Source of the DNA: Candidatus Jettenia sp.
GTDB lineage: Bacteria; Planctomycetota; Brocadiia; Brocadiales; Brocadiaceae
Length of the DNA stretch: 64,000 nucleotides
Reading direction: 5' to 3'
Assembly: GCA_021650895.1 (NCBI GenBank)
Contig: CP091278.1
Span: forward strand, 1,517,659 to 1,581,658
In this document: positions 10,033 through 18,521 of the stretch, piece after piece
Position numbering within the stretch: position 1 is the stretch's first letter
How the letters are laid out: each line of letters begins with the position of its first letter
Notes under the pieces: generated by a model
Databases searched by the model: none
Told to the model about the DNA's origin: nothing
What the model saw: the letters and a program-made list of their open reading frames with translations, nothing else
Translations under genes and position numbers: made by a program

Positions 10033-10618
10033 AACGATTCCTCTATAAAATTAAAAAACAAACTCCAATTTACAAAATACTGCTTGGGAAAGAAAACTTA
10101 ATAGTATTAAACATTTTCCCACGAGAGAAATACTGTAGCAAAAAGGCAGTAGATTGCAAGCTATTTTAATGTCAATAGGACTATTTAATTCTTTTTAGCT
10201 ACATTGAATACGAAAGAAGAGAAGCGTAAAAATGATAAGGACGACGTAAAATTTATGGTAACATTCTCTCATATCCTTTGTCCCGCCTTACGAGCTTATA
10301 TTCCCGGCTAGCCTGTTAGCAAGCTGTCCGAGAATACAAATTCACAGAACAGAAAGATGAGGTTTATCTTCTTCCGGTTCTTTTCCTTCATGATCTCTCA
10401 TGCCTCTTCAATCTTACTCTTTAAGATTTTGATGTGTTTCTTTTTTGGTAATAATTTACCGCAGAAAACACTGGAATCTCGGAGGTTCTTTGAGTATAAA
10501 TAATTATACGGATTTTTTCCGTTATAATCTCTTTCTCTATGTTCTCAGTGCCCTTTGCGGTAAAAGTATTACCTGAGTTGATACTGAAAAATGAATTGCT
10601 CGCATTTTATCACGTTTT
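10033..10618. other. Intergenic region between divergent genes
   Basis: No gene is seen. ATTCCCGGCTAGCCTGTTAG...GTCCGAGAATA at 10302-10336 is a relative of the ACCTGTAAACAGGCTGCCCGGG word at 7818-7839. The rest is AT-rich and should contain promoters for the divergent lipoprotein and Rsm22-like genes, but none can be named with confidence. Confidence 0.4.
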
Positions 10619-11665
10619 ATGTCTTACAATACAACAGAAGAAATCAAAATTCGGCGTTACAGACTTCCTGATCATCTTTCCCGGTTTATTGAACAACAGT
10701 TAGATAAGATTGGTTTTTCACTAGCAACCCCAAAATCTCTTGCTCAGGCGATTCTTCACCAATCTGATTTTTATATCAGACATCCCTATGGAGAAACCCC
10801 ATGGAAGGAGCATTGGGCTCAGGCTGCACAGTTGGCCTATTACTTTCCCCTTAACTGGATTCGGGCACAGGCCATATTAGATAGGGGTGAAGAAGTTGGG
10901 TTTTGGAATGATATCAAATCTTATTTGGAATTTGGTAGCGGACTTGGCCCCTTTACCTGTCAGAACCGGTATTTCAACGAAGGACTATGTATTGAACCTT
11001 CCCTTGAAGCTCAATCAGTTGCCAGGAATCTGGCTCGTCATTTTGGAATTACACGGCCACTTACATGGAATGTAAGATTTGAAAAAACAGCATCGATTGA
11101 TGTGGCTGTTTTTTCTTACGTACTGACAGAACTGCCACAACTGCCTCCCTGGATTTATGAGGTAAAAAGCCTGGTGTTTGCAGAACCATCAACTCAAGAT
11201 GATGGACGCCGGCTGATGAATCTCAGAGAACGCCTTATTAAAGACGGATATTATCCATATGCACCCTGTGTACACAGCAATGCATGTCCGCTTCTTATAG
11301 AATCAAAAAAAGACTGGTGCCACGACCGGGTTTTGTTTGATGCACCTCCGTGGTGGCTTGAAATGGAAGAATATCTTCCCATGAAAAACCGTACGGTCAC
11401 ATTCTCCTATCTATTAATGAAAAAAGAAAAACCTGATCTGAAAAAGGCAAATATGGGAAGACTCGTGGGTGACAGCCTTGTCGAAAAAGGAAAGACGAGA
11501 CAAATGGTTTGTAGAAATTCCAGGCGTGAATTCCTTTCCTGGCTGCACAAAGAAGCTGAAAAATTCGAACTCCCTCGGGGAGAAATGGTTTCAATTCCGG
11601 AAGATGAGATCAGAAAGGGGCCAGAAATACGCATCCGAAAAAGTCCGAAACTCGGTATTCCTTAA
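10619..11665 (+). CDS. Rsm22-like small ribosomal subunit methyltransferase family protein
   Basis: This is 348 residues. A class I SAM-binding loop is visible as LEFGSGLGPF (103-112), followed by the Rsm22-type motif AEPSTQDDGRRLM (188-200). Cysteines at 217, 223 and 234 in PCVHSNACPL and DWCHDR, with Cys298 further on, match the cysteine pattern that holds a 4Fe-4S cluster in the mitochondrial homologue METTL17. The family associates with the small ribosomal subunit; METTL17 acts as an assembly factor. Whether this bacterial member methylates anything is open. No clear Shine-Dalgarno sequence precedes the ATG. The gene stands alone, with the DUF1566 gene 140 bases downstream. Confidence 0.8.
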   Translation: MSYNTTEEIKIRRYRLPDHLSRFIEQQLDKIGFSLATPKSLAQAILHQSDFYIRHPYGETPWKEHWAQAAQLAYYFPLNWIRAQAILDRGEEVGFWNDIKSYLEFGSGLGPFTCQNRYFNEGLCIEPSLEAQSVARNLARHFGITRPLTWNVRFEKTASIDVAVFSYVLTELPQLPPWIYEVKSLVFAEPSTQDDGRRLMNLRERLIKDGYYPYAPCVHSNACPLLIESKKDWCHDRVLFDAPPWWLEMEEYLPMKNRTVTFSYLLMKKEKPDLKKANMGRLVGDSLVEKGKTRQMVCRNSRREFLSWLHKEAEKFELPRGEMVSIPEDEIRKGPEIRIRKSPKLGIP

Positions 11666-11806
11666 TAAGTCTGTATTTGAGAAATCGGTGTCACTTCAGG
11701 TTTTTGAAAAAATACCACAGGAAGCTCGGTTAGGAGCAATAATATTATGAGAAGTTGAAAAATACACCGGACGCCGATTCGTGCAGATTTTTACGGATTT
11801 TCTAAC

Positions 11807-12508
11807 ATGAAGAAAGAGTATAAACAAGATATCCCAAATCAAGAAAAACCTCAACACGGTTCAACAAACAGAAAGAGGAACAGGTTGCTGTATTTGCTCC
11901 TGAGCATTCCTATCCCTATAATAATTGGTTTGTTTGTAATGACAATAGTAAATAAAGAAGCTACCGTTTCCCATCTAAAGAGAACTGCAAATCCTGAGAA
12001 TTTAACGATTGTGAGAACAACATTCCGCAACAAGTCGGAAAAGGGATTATCACCTGAAACAGTACAAATCATGCTGAAAAATACGGATCTCTTCGATGCT
12101 CGCAGGAATCCTTCCGTCCCCGGTCTTTCTCATAAGTTTGAAGTACAAAATAAAGGAATGGTTGTTTATGACCATGCGAGTGGTTTAATGTGGCAGCAGT
12201 CAGGTTCACAGGATGATATGAATTATGAAAAAGCAAAGGATTATGTTTCCAAACTGAACTCTGAACAATTTTCCGGCTATAATGACTGGCGTTTACCAAC
12301 CCTGGAAGAAGCTATGTCTTTGATGGAGCCAACACACAAGAATGGTGATTTACATATTGACCAAGTGTTTGATCCGTATCAGGTGAGAATTTGGACATCT
12401 GATTTTAGAAAAGACTCGATGGTCTGGGTTGTTAGGTTTGATTCAGGTTATTGTGACTATACCTATAACGATGGCAACATCAATTACTCTGTCCGTGCTG
12501 TTCGGTGA
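11807..12508 (+). CDS. Membrane-anchored DUF1566 (Lcl C-terminal domain) protein
   Basis: This is 233 residues. A Lys/Arg-rich cytoplasmic start is followed by one membrane helix (about 27-46), then an extracytoplasmic DUF1566 domain (about 115-233): GLMWQQSGS, YNDWRLPTLEEAMSLM, the WTSDF turn and a final SVRAVR strand. DUF1566 domains belong to the C-type-lectin/FGE-like fold group and occur on surface proteins; ligands are unknown. The gene converges on the rnk gene downstream. Confidence 0.82.
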   Translation: MKKEYKQDIPNQEKPQHGSTNRKRNRLLYLLLSIPIPIIIGLFVMTIVNKEATVSHLKRTANPENLTIVRTTFRNKSEKGLSPETVQIMLKNTDLFDARRNPSVPGLSHKFEVQNKGMVVYDHASGLMWQQSGSQDDMNYEKAKDYVSKLNSEQFSGYNDWRLPTLEEAMSLMEPTHKNGDLHIDQVFDPYQVRIWTSDFRKDSMVWVVRFDSGYCDYTYNDGNINYSVRAVR

Positions 12509-12666
12509 GAACAATTGATCATCTGTATATTTGAACATCTCAAATCTATTATTGTTCATGATATCTCCTTCCTGAGCGGTCTAACGATGAGGTTTCCTGC
12601 CACCATGGATTGCAGCTCGTCATGAATTGCAGCAAAATAGTGGCCAGGTAGAGGGCTTTATCAGCA

Positions 12667-13083
12667 CTACAAGTGGAAATCTCCTGCTGCCTCTGGCTGG
12701 TAAAGTATTTTCTTTATGGAAATGCTTCTCTGCCCGGACGGAACCTTCCATTCGATAATATCTCCTTCTCTGTAGCCCAGGATTGCCGTCCCAATGGGGG
12801 CAAGAACTGAAATTGACCCAGATTCAATATCCGCATCTTTTGGAAAAACCAGGGTATAAGTCATTTCTTCAGACGTATCAGTGTCGTGAAGAAGAACCCT
12901 TGAATTCATGGTAACTACGTTGGATGGCACCTCTTTGGAAGATATAATCCTGGCACGTTCCAGCTCTTTTTGCAAATCCTGTAAATCTTGTCTGCTGTGG
13001 CCCCCGAAGGTTTCAGCAACCTCGATGAGTTCGTCAAGTCGATCCTTGTCGAATTTTGTAATAAAGATCTCTCTTTGTTTCAT
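12667..13083 (-). CDS. rnk: Rnk-type nucleoside diphosphate kinase regulator (GreA/GreB C-terminal family)
   Basis: This is 138 residues from ATG 13083, chosen because GGAGG sits five bases upstream; a TTG at 13095 is less likely. An N-terminal helical segment (DRLDELIEVAETFGG to ELERARII) precedes the FKBP-like GreA/GreB C-terminal domain with DTSEEMTYTLVFPKDAD and SVLAPIGTAILGYREGD. Rnk proteins bind RNA polymerase near the secondary channel but lack the long coiled-coil finger of GreA, as here. In pseudomonads Rnk affects nucleoside diphosphate kinase levels; the role in this organism is unknown. It is transcribed away from the MgtC-like gene, with about 90 bases between them on the same strand. 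Confidence 0.88.
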   Translation of the reverse strand: MKQREIFITKFDKDRLDELIEVAETFGGHSRQDLQDLQKELERARIISSKEVPSNVVTMNSRVLLHDTDTSEEMTYTLVFPKDADIESGSISVLAPIGTAILGYREGDIIEWKVPSGQRSISIKKILYQPEAAGDFHL

Positions 13084-13175
13084 GATTGCCTCCAAAATTT
13101 TATGCTAATACGATTTGACTTCATCCGGTATTCGGGCATTAAACCAGTAATTTACATATCTACGGTTTTTGTCGA

Positions 13176-13640
13176 TTATCTTTTCTTGTTCCGAAATTCA
13201 ATTTTGCCAATGGCTGTGAGAATGATCCATGTCAGAACGACACTCAACGTCGCCAACCACCAGCGGCCCACCCCTACAGCTACGCCGACTGCCGCTGTCA
13301 GCCAGATACCAGCCGCCGTTGTTAACCCTGTAATCTCACGTTCCTTGGTCAGCTTGAGAATGGCTCCCCCTCCAATAAAACCAATACCGGTGGCAAGCCC
13401 TTGAATTACGCGTGATAAATCGCTCGAAGACATCCCGAACTCTAAGGAAATAAGCACGAAGAGGGACGCTCCCAGAGCGACCAGCATATGCGTTCGTAAG
13501 CCTGCCGCTTTGCCCGCGCTCTCACGCTGGATTCCTATTACCGCGCCCAATATTGCAGCAGCTGCCAGCCGGATGGCTACGCGAGCTATTTGCGCTGTGT
13601 CCGGCAATTCGGTAGCTAGTTCTTTCAGAAGGGCTTCCAT
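13176..13640 (-). CDS. MgtC/SapB family membrane protein
   Basis: This is 154 residues from ATG 13640 (AAGGGATAGCA upstream; the earlier TTG start is less convincing). It has about four hydrophobic helices. The MgtC hallmark is present: GAVIGIQRESAGKAAGLRTH (about 30-49), the signature GIGFIGGGAI and TTAAGIWLTAAVGVAVG. It lacks the cytoplasmic ACT-like C-terminal domain of Salmonella MgtC, so it is a short SapB-like form. Members affect magnesium adaptation and F-ATPase activity in pathogens; the role here is not deducible. Confidence 0.9.
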   Translation of the reverse strand: MEALLKELATELPDTAQIARVAIRLAAAAILGAVIGIQRESAGKAAGLRTHMLVALGASLFVLISLEFGMSSSDLSRVIQGLATGIGFIGGGAILKLTKEREITGLTTAAGIWLTAAVGVAVGVGRWWLATLSVVLTWIILTAIGKIEFRNKKR

Positions 13641-13776
13641 TGCTATCCCTTTCTTGTCCAATAAGAATCAGTTTATTTCCATAATCTCATAAGGGATTAT
13701 ACACCTTCTATAAATATCTGCATATACCTTGTAAAGTCAAGTAAATTAACGTATAGAGACAGATTGCTGTAAATGA

Positions 13777-15174
13777 TTAATCTCTGCCGAGAGTCTTTTG
13801 TAACGGAAAGGTCCTGCTAACGGGAAGGTTATGTTCAAAATTATGGATAAGTTTTACCACTAACGGTGCAAGGACAATCAGTGCAATAAGGTTTGGTACT
13901 GCCATCAATCCATTCAGGATGTCGGCTATACCCCATACTGCATCGAGCTTCATCAATGCTCCAATCAATACAAACGGCAGCCATAAGAACCGGTATGCGT
14001 ATCTGACAATACGTCCATGTCCTAAGAGATAAGCAGCACAAGTCTCTCCATAGAAACACCAGGCGATGTTTGTATCATAAGCCGTAAGCACCATACAAAA
14101 CGCAACCAGGGCGGATCCAAATTTTAGACCAAAGAGTGATGAAAAACCATGGATCGTAAGCGATGCTCCGGTTTCACCAGACGACCATGCACCCGTGAGA
14201 ATAATTACCAGTGCCGTTGCTGAGCACATGATAATGGTATCGACAAATACCTCCATCATGCCCCAGAATGCCTGACGAATCGGATGATCGGTTTTGGCGG
14301 TTGCGTGTGCAATCGGGGCGCTACCAAGCCCTGCTTCATTACTAAAAGTTCCCCGCGATATTCCATAGCGAATCGCCTGCATGATCGTTGCGCCGGCAAA
14401 CCCTCCGATTGCAGCTCTCGGATGGAATGCATCGTGGATAATCATAGCCAGTACCGAAGGTATATAGTTTATTTTCCAGATAATAATTGCGGCAGCACCG
14501 AGCATATACAGGACACACATAACCGGCACACAGAACATTGCCACATGTGCAATTCTCTTTATACCTCCAATAGTTACCAACCCTACGAAAACCAGTAATC
14601 CAATGCCGGTTATCCAGGAAGGGATATTGAAGTATCGTAATCCTTCTGCTACAGAATTTGCCTGGACCATATTCCCTATCCCAAAAGCTGCCAGTGCACC
14701 AAATAATGCAAAAGCAAAAGCGAGCCATCTCCATCGGAATCCCATACCCCGGCTGATGTACATCATAGGACCGCCGATCATTGGCCCACCCGGTTCCCTT
14801 GTTCTGTAATGAATACCGAGGGCTACTTCAAAGAATTTGGTTCCCATTCCTACAATTCCGGAAATCCACATCCAGAAGATTGCACCGGGTCCTCCTGCGG
14901 CAATTGCTGTGGCCACTCCAGCAATGTTTCCAACCCCTACCGTTCCTCCCATCGCAACGTTTAATGCCTGAAATGGGCTAATATCACCTTCGCCTGACGA
15001 TTCCTTGCGGAACGTCCTTATAAACGTTTCACGCCACATCCGCATAAATTTTCGTATCTGAATAAAACGGCTCAAAACGGTTAAAAAGAGTCCTATTCCA
15101 ACAATGGTAACCACCATCGGAAGACCCCAGATGAAGGTATTTATTCCATGAATTACTTCTATTAATTTTTCCAT
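13777..15174 (-). CDS. Alanine/glycine:cation symporter (AGCS) family transporter
   Basis: This is 465 residues with about eleven membrane helices. Family signatures are clear: ISPFQALNVAMGGTVGVGNI (about 65-84), the GGPGAIFWMWISG segment, and YGISRGTFSNEAGLGSAPIA (about 270-290). AGCS transporters import alanine or glycine with sodium or protons through the inner membrane. The residues of the unwound helix 1 region (GTVGVGNIAG) are intact. The gene appears monocistronic, with no strong ribosome binding site before the ATG. Confidence 0.93.
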   Translation of the reverse strand: MEKLIEVIHGINTFIWGLPMVVTIVGIGLFLTVLSRFIQIRKFMRMWRETFIRTFRKESSGEGDISPFQALNVAMGGTVGVGNIAGVATAIAAGGPGAIFWMWISGIVGMGTKFFEVALGIHYRTREPGGPMIGGPMMYISRGMGFRWRWLAFAFALFGALAAFGIGNMVQANSVAEGLRYFNIPSWITGIGLLVFVGLVTIGGIKRIAHVAMFCVPVMCVLYMLGAAAIIIWKINYIPSVLAMIIHDAFHPRAAIGGFAGATIMQAIRYGISRGTFSNEAGLGSAPIAHATAKTDHPIRQAFWGMMEVFVDTIIMCSATALVIILTGAWSSGETGASLTIHGFSSLFGLKFGSALVAFCMVLTAYDTNIAWCFYGETCAAYLLGHGRIVRYAYRFLWLPFVLIGALMKLDAVWGIADILNGLMAVPNLIALIVLAPLVVKLIHNFEHNLPVSRTFPLQKTLGRD

Positions 15175-15848
15175 AGATGTTATTTGTTGTTAGAAGTGGA
15201 TTTCCAAATTTATTTGGAATGAGCTATAAAACTATCAGTGCCAGGTGGTCTGTCGTTTCGCTCATAACATGGCCACATCTTAACTATTTTGAGCACAAAG
15301 TCAATAATTAAATAGTATGGCATTTCTGAAATTAGATCACCGATTTTAGGTATTACACGATCAGTACGAGGATACTTTTATAAGCAATCTGTTGCCTTAA
15401 GAATGACCAATGATAATCGGTGATGGAATGAGTACTTTATTGTCTGAGCATAAATGCCTTGCCAAAAAGGTTGTTTTTGCAGAGGATGCTTTTATCGTTT
15501 ACCTTAACGAGCGATATTATATTATAGAATGATTCGGAAATCTTCCGTGGTTTAAAGGAGATTTAGATATTATCAGAAAGTAGACAAACTAAGCCTTCGG
15601 CGACTTTTTATAACACCGGTGTAGGGGCAGGTTTTAAACCTGCCCCTATAACAAAACATTGAAATTCCTATACATTCCATGAGATTGTAAACCAGGATAT
15701 ACCATAATTCTGATGAATTTATCTCTATAAGAATAATTGAAATCAGAGAAAAAGAGGTTGGAAAGGTAGAAAGTTTCGTTATACTCAATTTCCCGTTAAT
15801 AATTCCCGCATAAACAGATACCTGAAATCCAACTTTAATTTTGAGTAA
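15175..15848. other. Intergenic region with palindromic element
   Basis: These are 670 bases between the AGCS gene and MITE B. There is no convincing gene. An arm-core-arm palindromic element occupies 15594-15678. The remainder is AT-rich with no recognised motif. Confidence 0.5.
15594..15678. repeat. Arm-core-arm palindromic element with GGGGCAGGTTTTAAACCTGCCCC core
   Basis: The left arm is AGCCTTCGGCGACTTTTT, the core is a perfect palindrome centred on TTTTAAA (15624-15646) and the right arm is TTGAAATTCCTATACAT. The arms match those at 8108-8200 but the core is unrelated in sequence. Confidence 0.7.
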
Positions 15849-15852
15849 CTAC

Positions 15853-16036
15853 TACACTGTCAACTTAATTTATCATAATAGACTCTCTCGTATGTGTCAT
15901 TGCGAGGGGTATTTTCCCGAAGCAATCTCTTTTGAAATATCCAGGGGATTGCTTCGGACAATACCCTCGCAATGACACAGCCATATGCAGTTGAACCGAT
16001 ACAAATCGTATTATCATGAATTATATTGACAGTGTA
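15853..16036. repeat. MITE-like element B, copy 1 (184 bp)
   Basis: The ends are TACACTGTCAA and its exact complement TTGACAGTGTA, and CTAC directly flanks both sides (15849-15852 and 16037-16040), which looks like a 4-bp target duplication. The interior holds the CATTGCGAGG...GAAGCAATCTC palindrome. A copy of identical length lies inverted at 43156-43339. It ends 13 bases beyond the stop codon of the adaptor gene. Confidence 0.85.
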
Positions 16037-16049
16037 CTACAATACAAAG

Positions 16050-17252
16050 TTAATAACGGCCGCCGCGCCAGGGAACCCTTTGCCCGCCTTTTGGGGGTGC
16101 TTTAGAATGAGCAATCTCCGAAATAACAACCTCTTGTCCCTCTTTTACATCACCTTCTAAAATCTGGGTAAAATGGTCATCACCAATTCCCAGCTTTACA
16201 GCTACTTGTCTCAATTTCCCCTGTTCTAAGATCCAGATATGTGTGCTTGTTTTCTTGGCAAATTTCCTTTCAACTAAGGTCTTTTTATCTATTTCGCCTT
16301 TTAAAACCTCCGAGGGAGTATACCGTAATGCGGCATTAGGAATTCTCAGAACATTTTCTGCCCTGGCTACCAGGATGGAAGTATTTGCCGTCATTCCGGG
16401 CAAAAGCTTAAGCTCTGTATTATTAACATTAATTATCGTATTATAGGTTACAACGTTTTGGAAGATAATAGGGGACATACGGATCTCGATCACCTTGCCC
16501 TCAAAAACGTCCTCAGGAAAAGCATCTACCGTAAACTTTGCATCCTGCCCTACCCTGACCATACCGATATCAGCCTCATCAACATTGGTATTTACCTGCA
16601 TATGCACCAGATCTGCAGCAATAGTAAATAATGTGGGAGTCTGAAAGCTTGCAGCTACGGTCTGCCCTACATCAACATCCCTCGATATCACGACACCATC
16701 TAATGGTGAAATGATTATGGTATGTTCTAAATCCGTTTTTGCAACTCCCAGCGAAGCTTTTGCTTGCAATACCTGTGCTTCTGCTAATTTCACATCAGCT
16801 AAATTCGCTTCATAGGTTGCCCGCGCTGCATCAAAATCAGTGTCTGAAATTATCTTTTTTTCGAACAGCTCTTTTAAGCGACGGTAATTTCTCTTGCTAT
16901 TTTTCAAATTCACCTTCGACTTCTCAAGACTAGCTGTAGCAATGGCAAGGGTCGCTTCCGCATTTTTCACCCGGTGCTCAAAAGGGGTTGGTTCGATCTG
17001 TGCAACAATCTGCCCTGCTTTCACCTCAGAATTAAAATCGGCATACAGTTTGGTTATAAGGCCTGAAACCTGGCTGCCAATTATTACCGTTCTTACAGGA
17101 TTTACGGTTCCGGTTGCAGTAACATACTTGCTAATATTACCTCTATCAATCTTTTCTGTCTTGTATTGAATAGTGTCTTTACTGTTAAAGAAATACAGAT
17201 ATCCTATTACCAGAGTAATGAGGCAAAAAATGCCGATAATATACTTTTTCAT
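16050..17252 (-). CDS. HlyD/MacA-type periplasmic adaptor (membrane fusion) protein
   Basis: This is 400 residues: an N-terminal membrane anchor (5-22), a lipoyl-like half motif (VTATGTVNPVRTVIIGSQVSG, with its partner TIISPLDGVVISRDVDVGQTV), a long helical hairpin between them (about 95-175, rich in Ala/Lys/Glu heptads), a beta-barrel domain and a membrane-proximal domain. Order and length fit MacA-like adaptors linking an inner-membrane ABC or RND pump to an outer-membrane channel. No pump or TolC gene is adjacent: the gene ends at MITE B and has a 190-base gap upstream, so it is an orphan here. The C-terminal tail is Gly/Arg-rich (GGQRVPWRGGRY). Confidence 0.9.
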   Translation of the reverse strand: MKKYIIGIFCLITLVIGYLYFFNSKDTIQYKTEKIDRGNISKYVTATGTVNPVRTVIIGSQVSGLITKLYADFNSEVKAGQIVAQIEPTPFEHRVKNAEATLAIATASLEKSKVNLKNSKRNYRRLKELFEKKIISDTDFDAARATYEANLADVKLAEAQVLQAKASLGVAKTDLEHTIIISPLDGVVISRDVDVGQTVAASFQTPTLFTIAADLVHMQVNTNVDEADIGMVRVGQDAKFTVDAFPEDVFEGKVIEIRMSPIIFQNVVTYNTIINVNNTELKLLPGMTANTSILVARAENVLRIPNAALRYTPSEVLKGEIDKKTLVERKFAKKTSTHIWILEQGKLRQVAVKLGIGDDHFTQILEGDVKEGQEVVISEIAHSKAPPKGGQRVPWRGGRY

Positions 17253-17444
17253 GAAATAGTATTTACCTTTAAGAAAACAACAAGGAGCTCATAATCGAGG
17301 TTAAGAAAATAGCGTATTGAGAAATTGAAGGAATGGAGATTTCTCATGGCCTCAACTTTCCCTCTTCTGCAATTTTTACCTGTTTTCTCATTGATTTAAA
17401 CTCTCATATTTGGAAAGGAATTTTTGCAACAAAGCTAACCAATA

Positions 17445-18521
17445 CTACACATAGCGAATAACCCTTATCTTGCCAGTTTCATTTCCACCCTGTTCGATTT
17501 TTAAGGCCCCCAGATGCACTGTTATTATCTTATGAGTATCCTGTACCGGTGTAAAGAGCGTTAATGTTTCCGTAATAGGGTCTAAATCAACAATTGTGCC
17601 CAGTCCCAGGGTGTTATTTCTCTTATCATGTAAGCCGACAAGGAGGTCTTTTAATTCAGATTTATTGATACATATCACGGTAGCAATTCCAAAAAATTTT
17701 TTCAATTTATCTGCCGGTAGTATCGTATCAGCATGATCTGCTACTATTAATAGTTCAGATCCGCTCTTTTCCATGTACCAGTAATCAGAAATATTTGCAA
17801 GAATTTCTTTTGGTACGTCAGCAGGGTATACCCTTTGGCCGGCACCCAGGATAGAGGAGGGGAATACAAGTTTGGTAACAGGATACTGTATTACCCTTGC
17901 TCGTTTGAAGTACGCCCGGTATTTCTCGCTTCTGTATTTCTGCCTTTCAGCTTGCGAACGCACTATCACGTGCTTTGAACTTGCAAGCCGTATGATCTGC
18001 CAGCCCATTCTCTCATATCCTCTCAAAAGATGCTCAATCTCTCCCTGCGCCTGTAATGCAATAATCCATTGAGGTTTGAGCATTTCTATCTTGTAGAATT
18101 TCAGAATACGGGCAACGGGGCCATCGATAAAACCCGTCGTGTCTATCAGGGCAATTTCCGAACCCTGTTGAAAACAGGCGTCCACCATGATTCTTAATGC
18201 ATGGAGGGTCTGCAACAAAAAACCTTCCGGTGAAGTATTTCCTACAAAGTGCAAGCCGTTGGGACGTGAATAATCATCGGGATAGGGAGGATCATGAAAA
18301 ACCTTCATCGATACCGTAGTTGGCAGGCCTAAAGTGGATTGTCCTAAATCACTATCGACATATCCAACGCATATTTTAGATGCCGTCCATTTCCGGACCA
18401 GAAATTTACAGAAGGTGCTTTTGCCACTATTAACACTACCGAGAACGATACAGGTTTTTGCATTCTGTTTTATCTGGTCTGCAACAAGCTCCCACTCTTT
18501 TGAAATACAGATATTGTCCAT
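17445..18521 (-). CDS. Clp1/Grc3-type polynucleotide 5'-kinase family protein
   Basis: This is 358 residues. The P-loop is GSVNSGKST (28-36), preceded by CIVL. GYVDSDLGQSTLGLPTTV (about 54-71) is the characteristic Clp1/Grc3 motif with Asp and Gln that contact the phosphate acceptor, and IALIDTTGFI (about 122-131) is Walker B-like. The family phosphorylates RNA or DNA 5'-hydroxyl ends in eukaryotes and archaea; bacterial members are uncommon and little studied. A C-terminal beta domain (about 275-358) follows. The ATG overlaps the recJ stop codon by one base (TAATG), so the two are translationally coupled, which suggests work on nucleic acid ends together with RecJ (inference). Confidence 0.85.
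   Translation of the reverse strand: MDNICISKEWELVADQIKQNAKTCIVLGSVNSGKSTFCKFLVRKWTASKICVGYVDSDLGQSTLGLPTTVSMKVFHDPPYPDDYSRPNGLHFVGNTSPEGFLLQTLHALRIMVDACFQQGSEIALIDTTGFIDGPVARILKFYKIEMLKPQWIIALQAQGEIEHLLRGYERMGWQIIRLASSKHVIVRSQAERQKYRSEKYRAYFKRARVIQYPVTKLVFPSSILGAGQRVYPADVPKEILANISDYWYMEKSGSELLIVADHADTILPADKLKKFFGIATVICINKSELKDLLVGLHDKRNNTLGLGTIVDLDPITETLTLFTPVQDTHKIITVHLGALKIEQGGNETGKIRVIRYV

Noticed and set aside
12443-12559. Minus-strand 38-codon frame behind an excellent AAGGAGATATC site
   Set aside because: Most of it lies antisense inside the DUF1566 gene and the peptide has no recognisable features; the ribosome site may belong to a lost gene.
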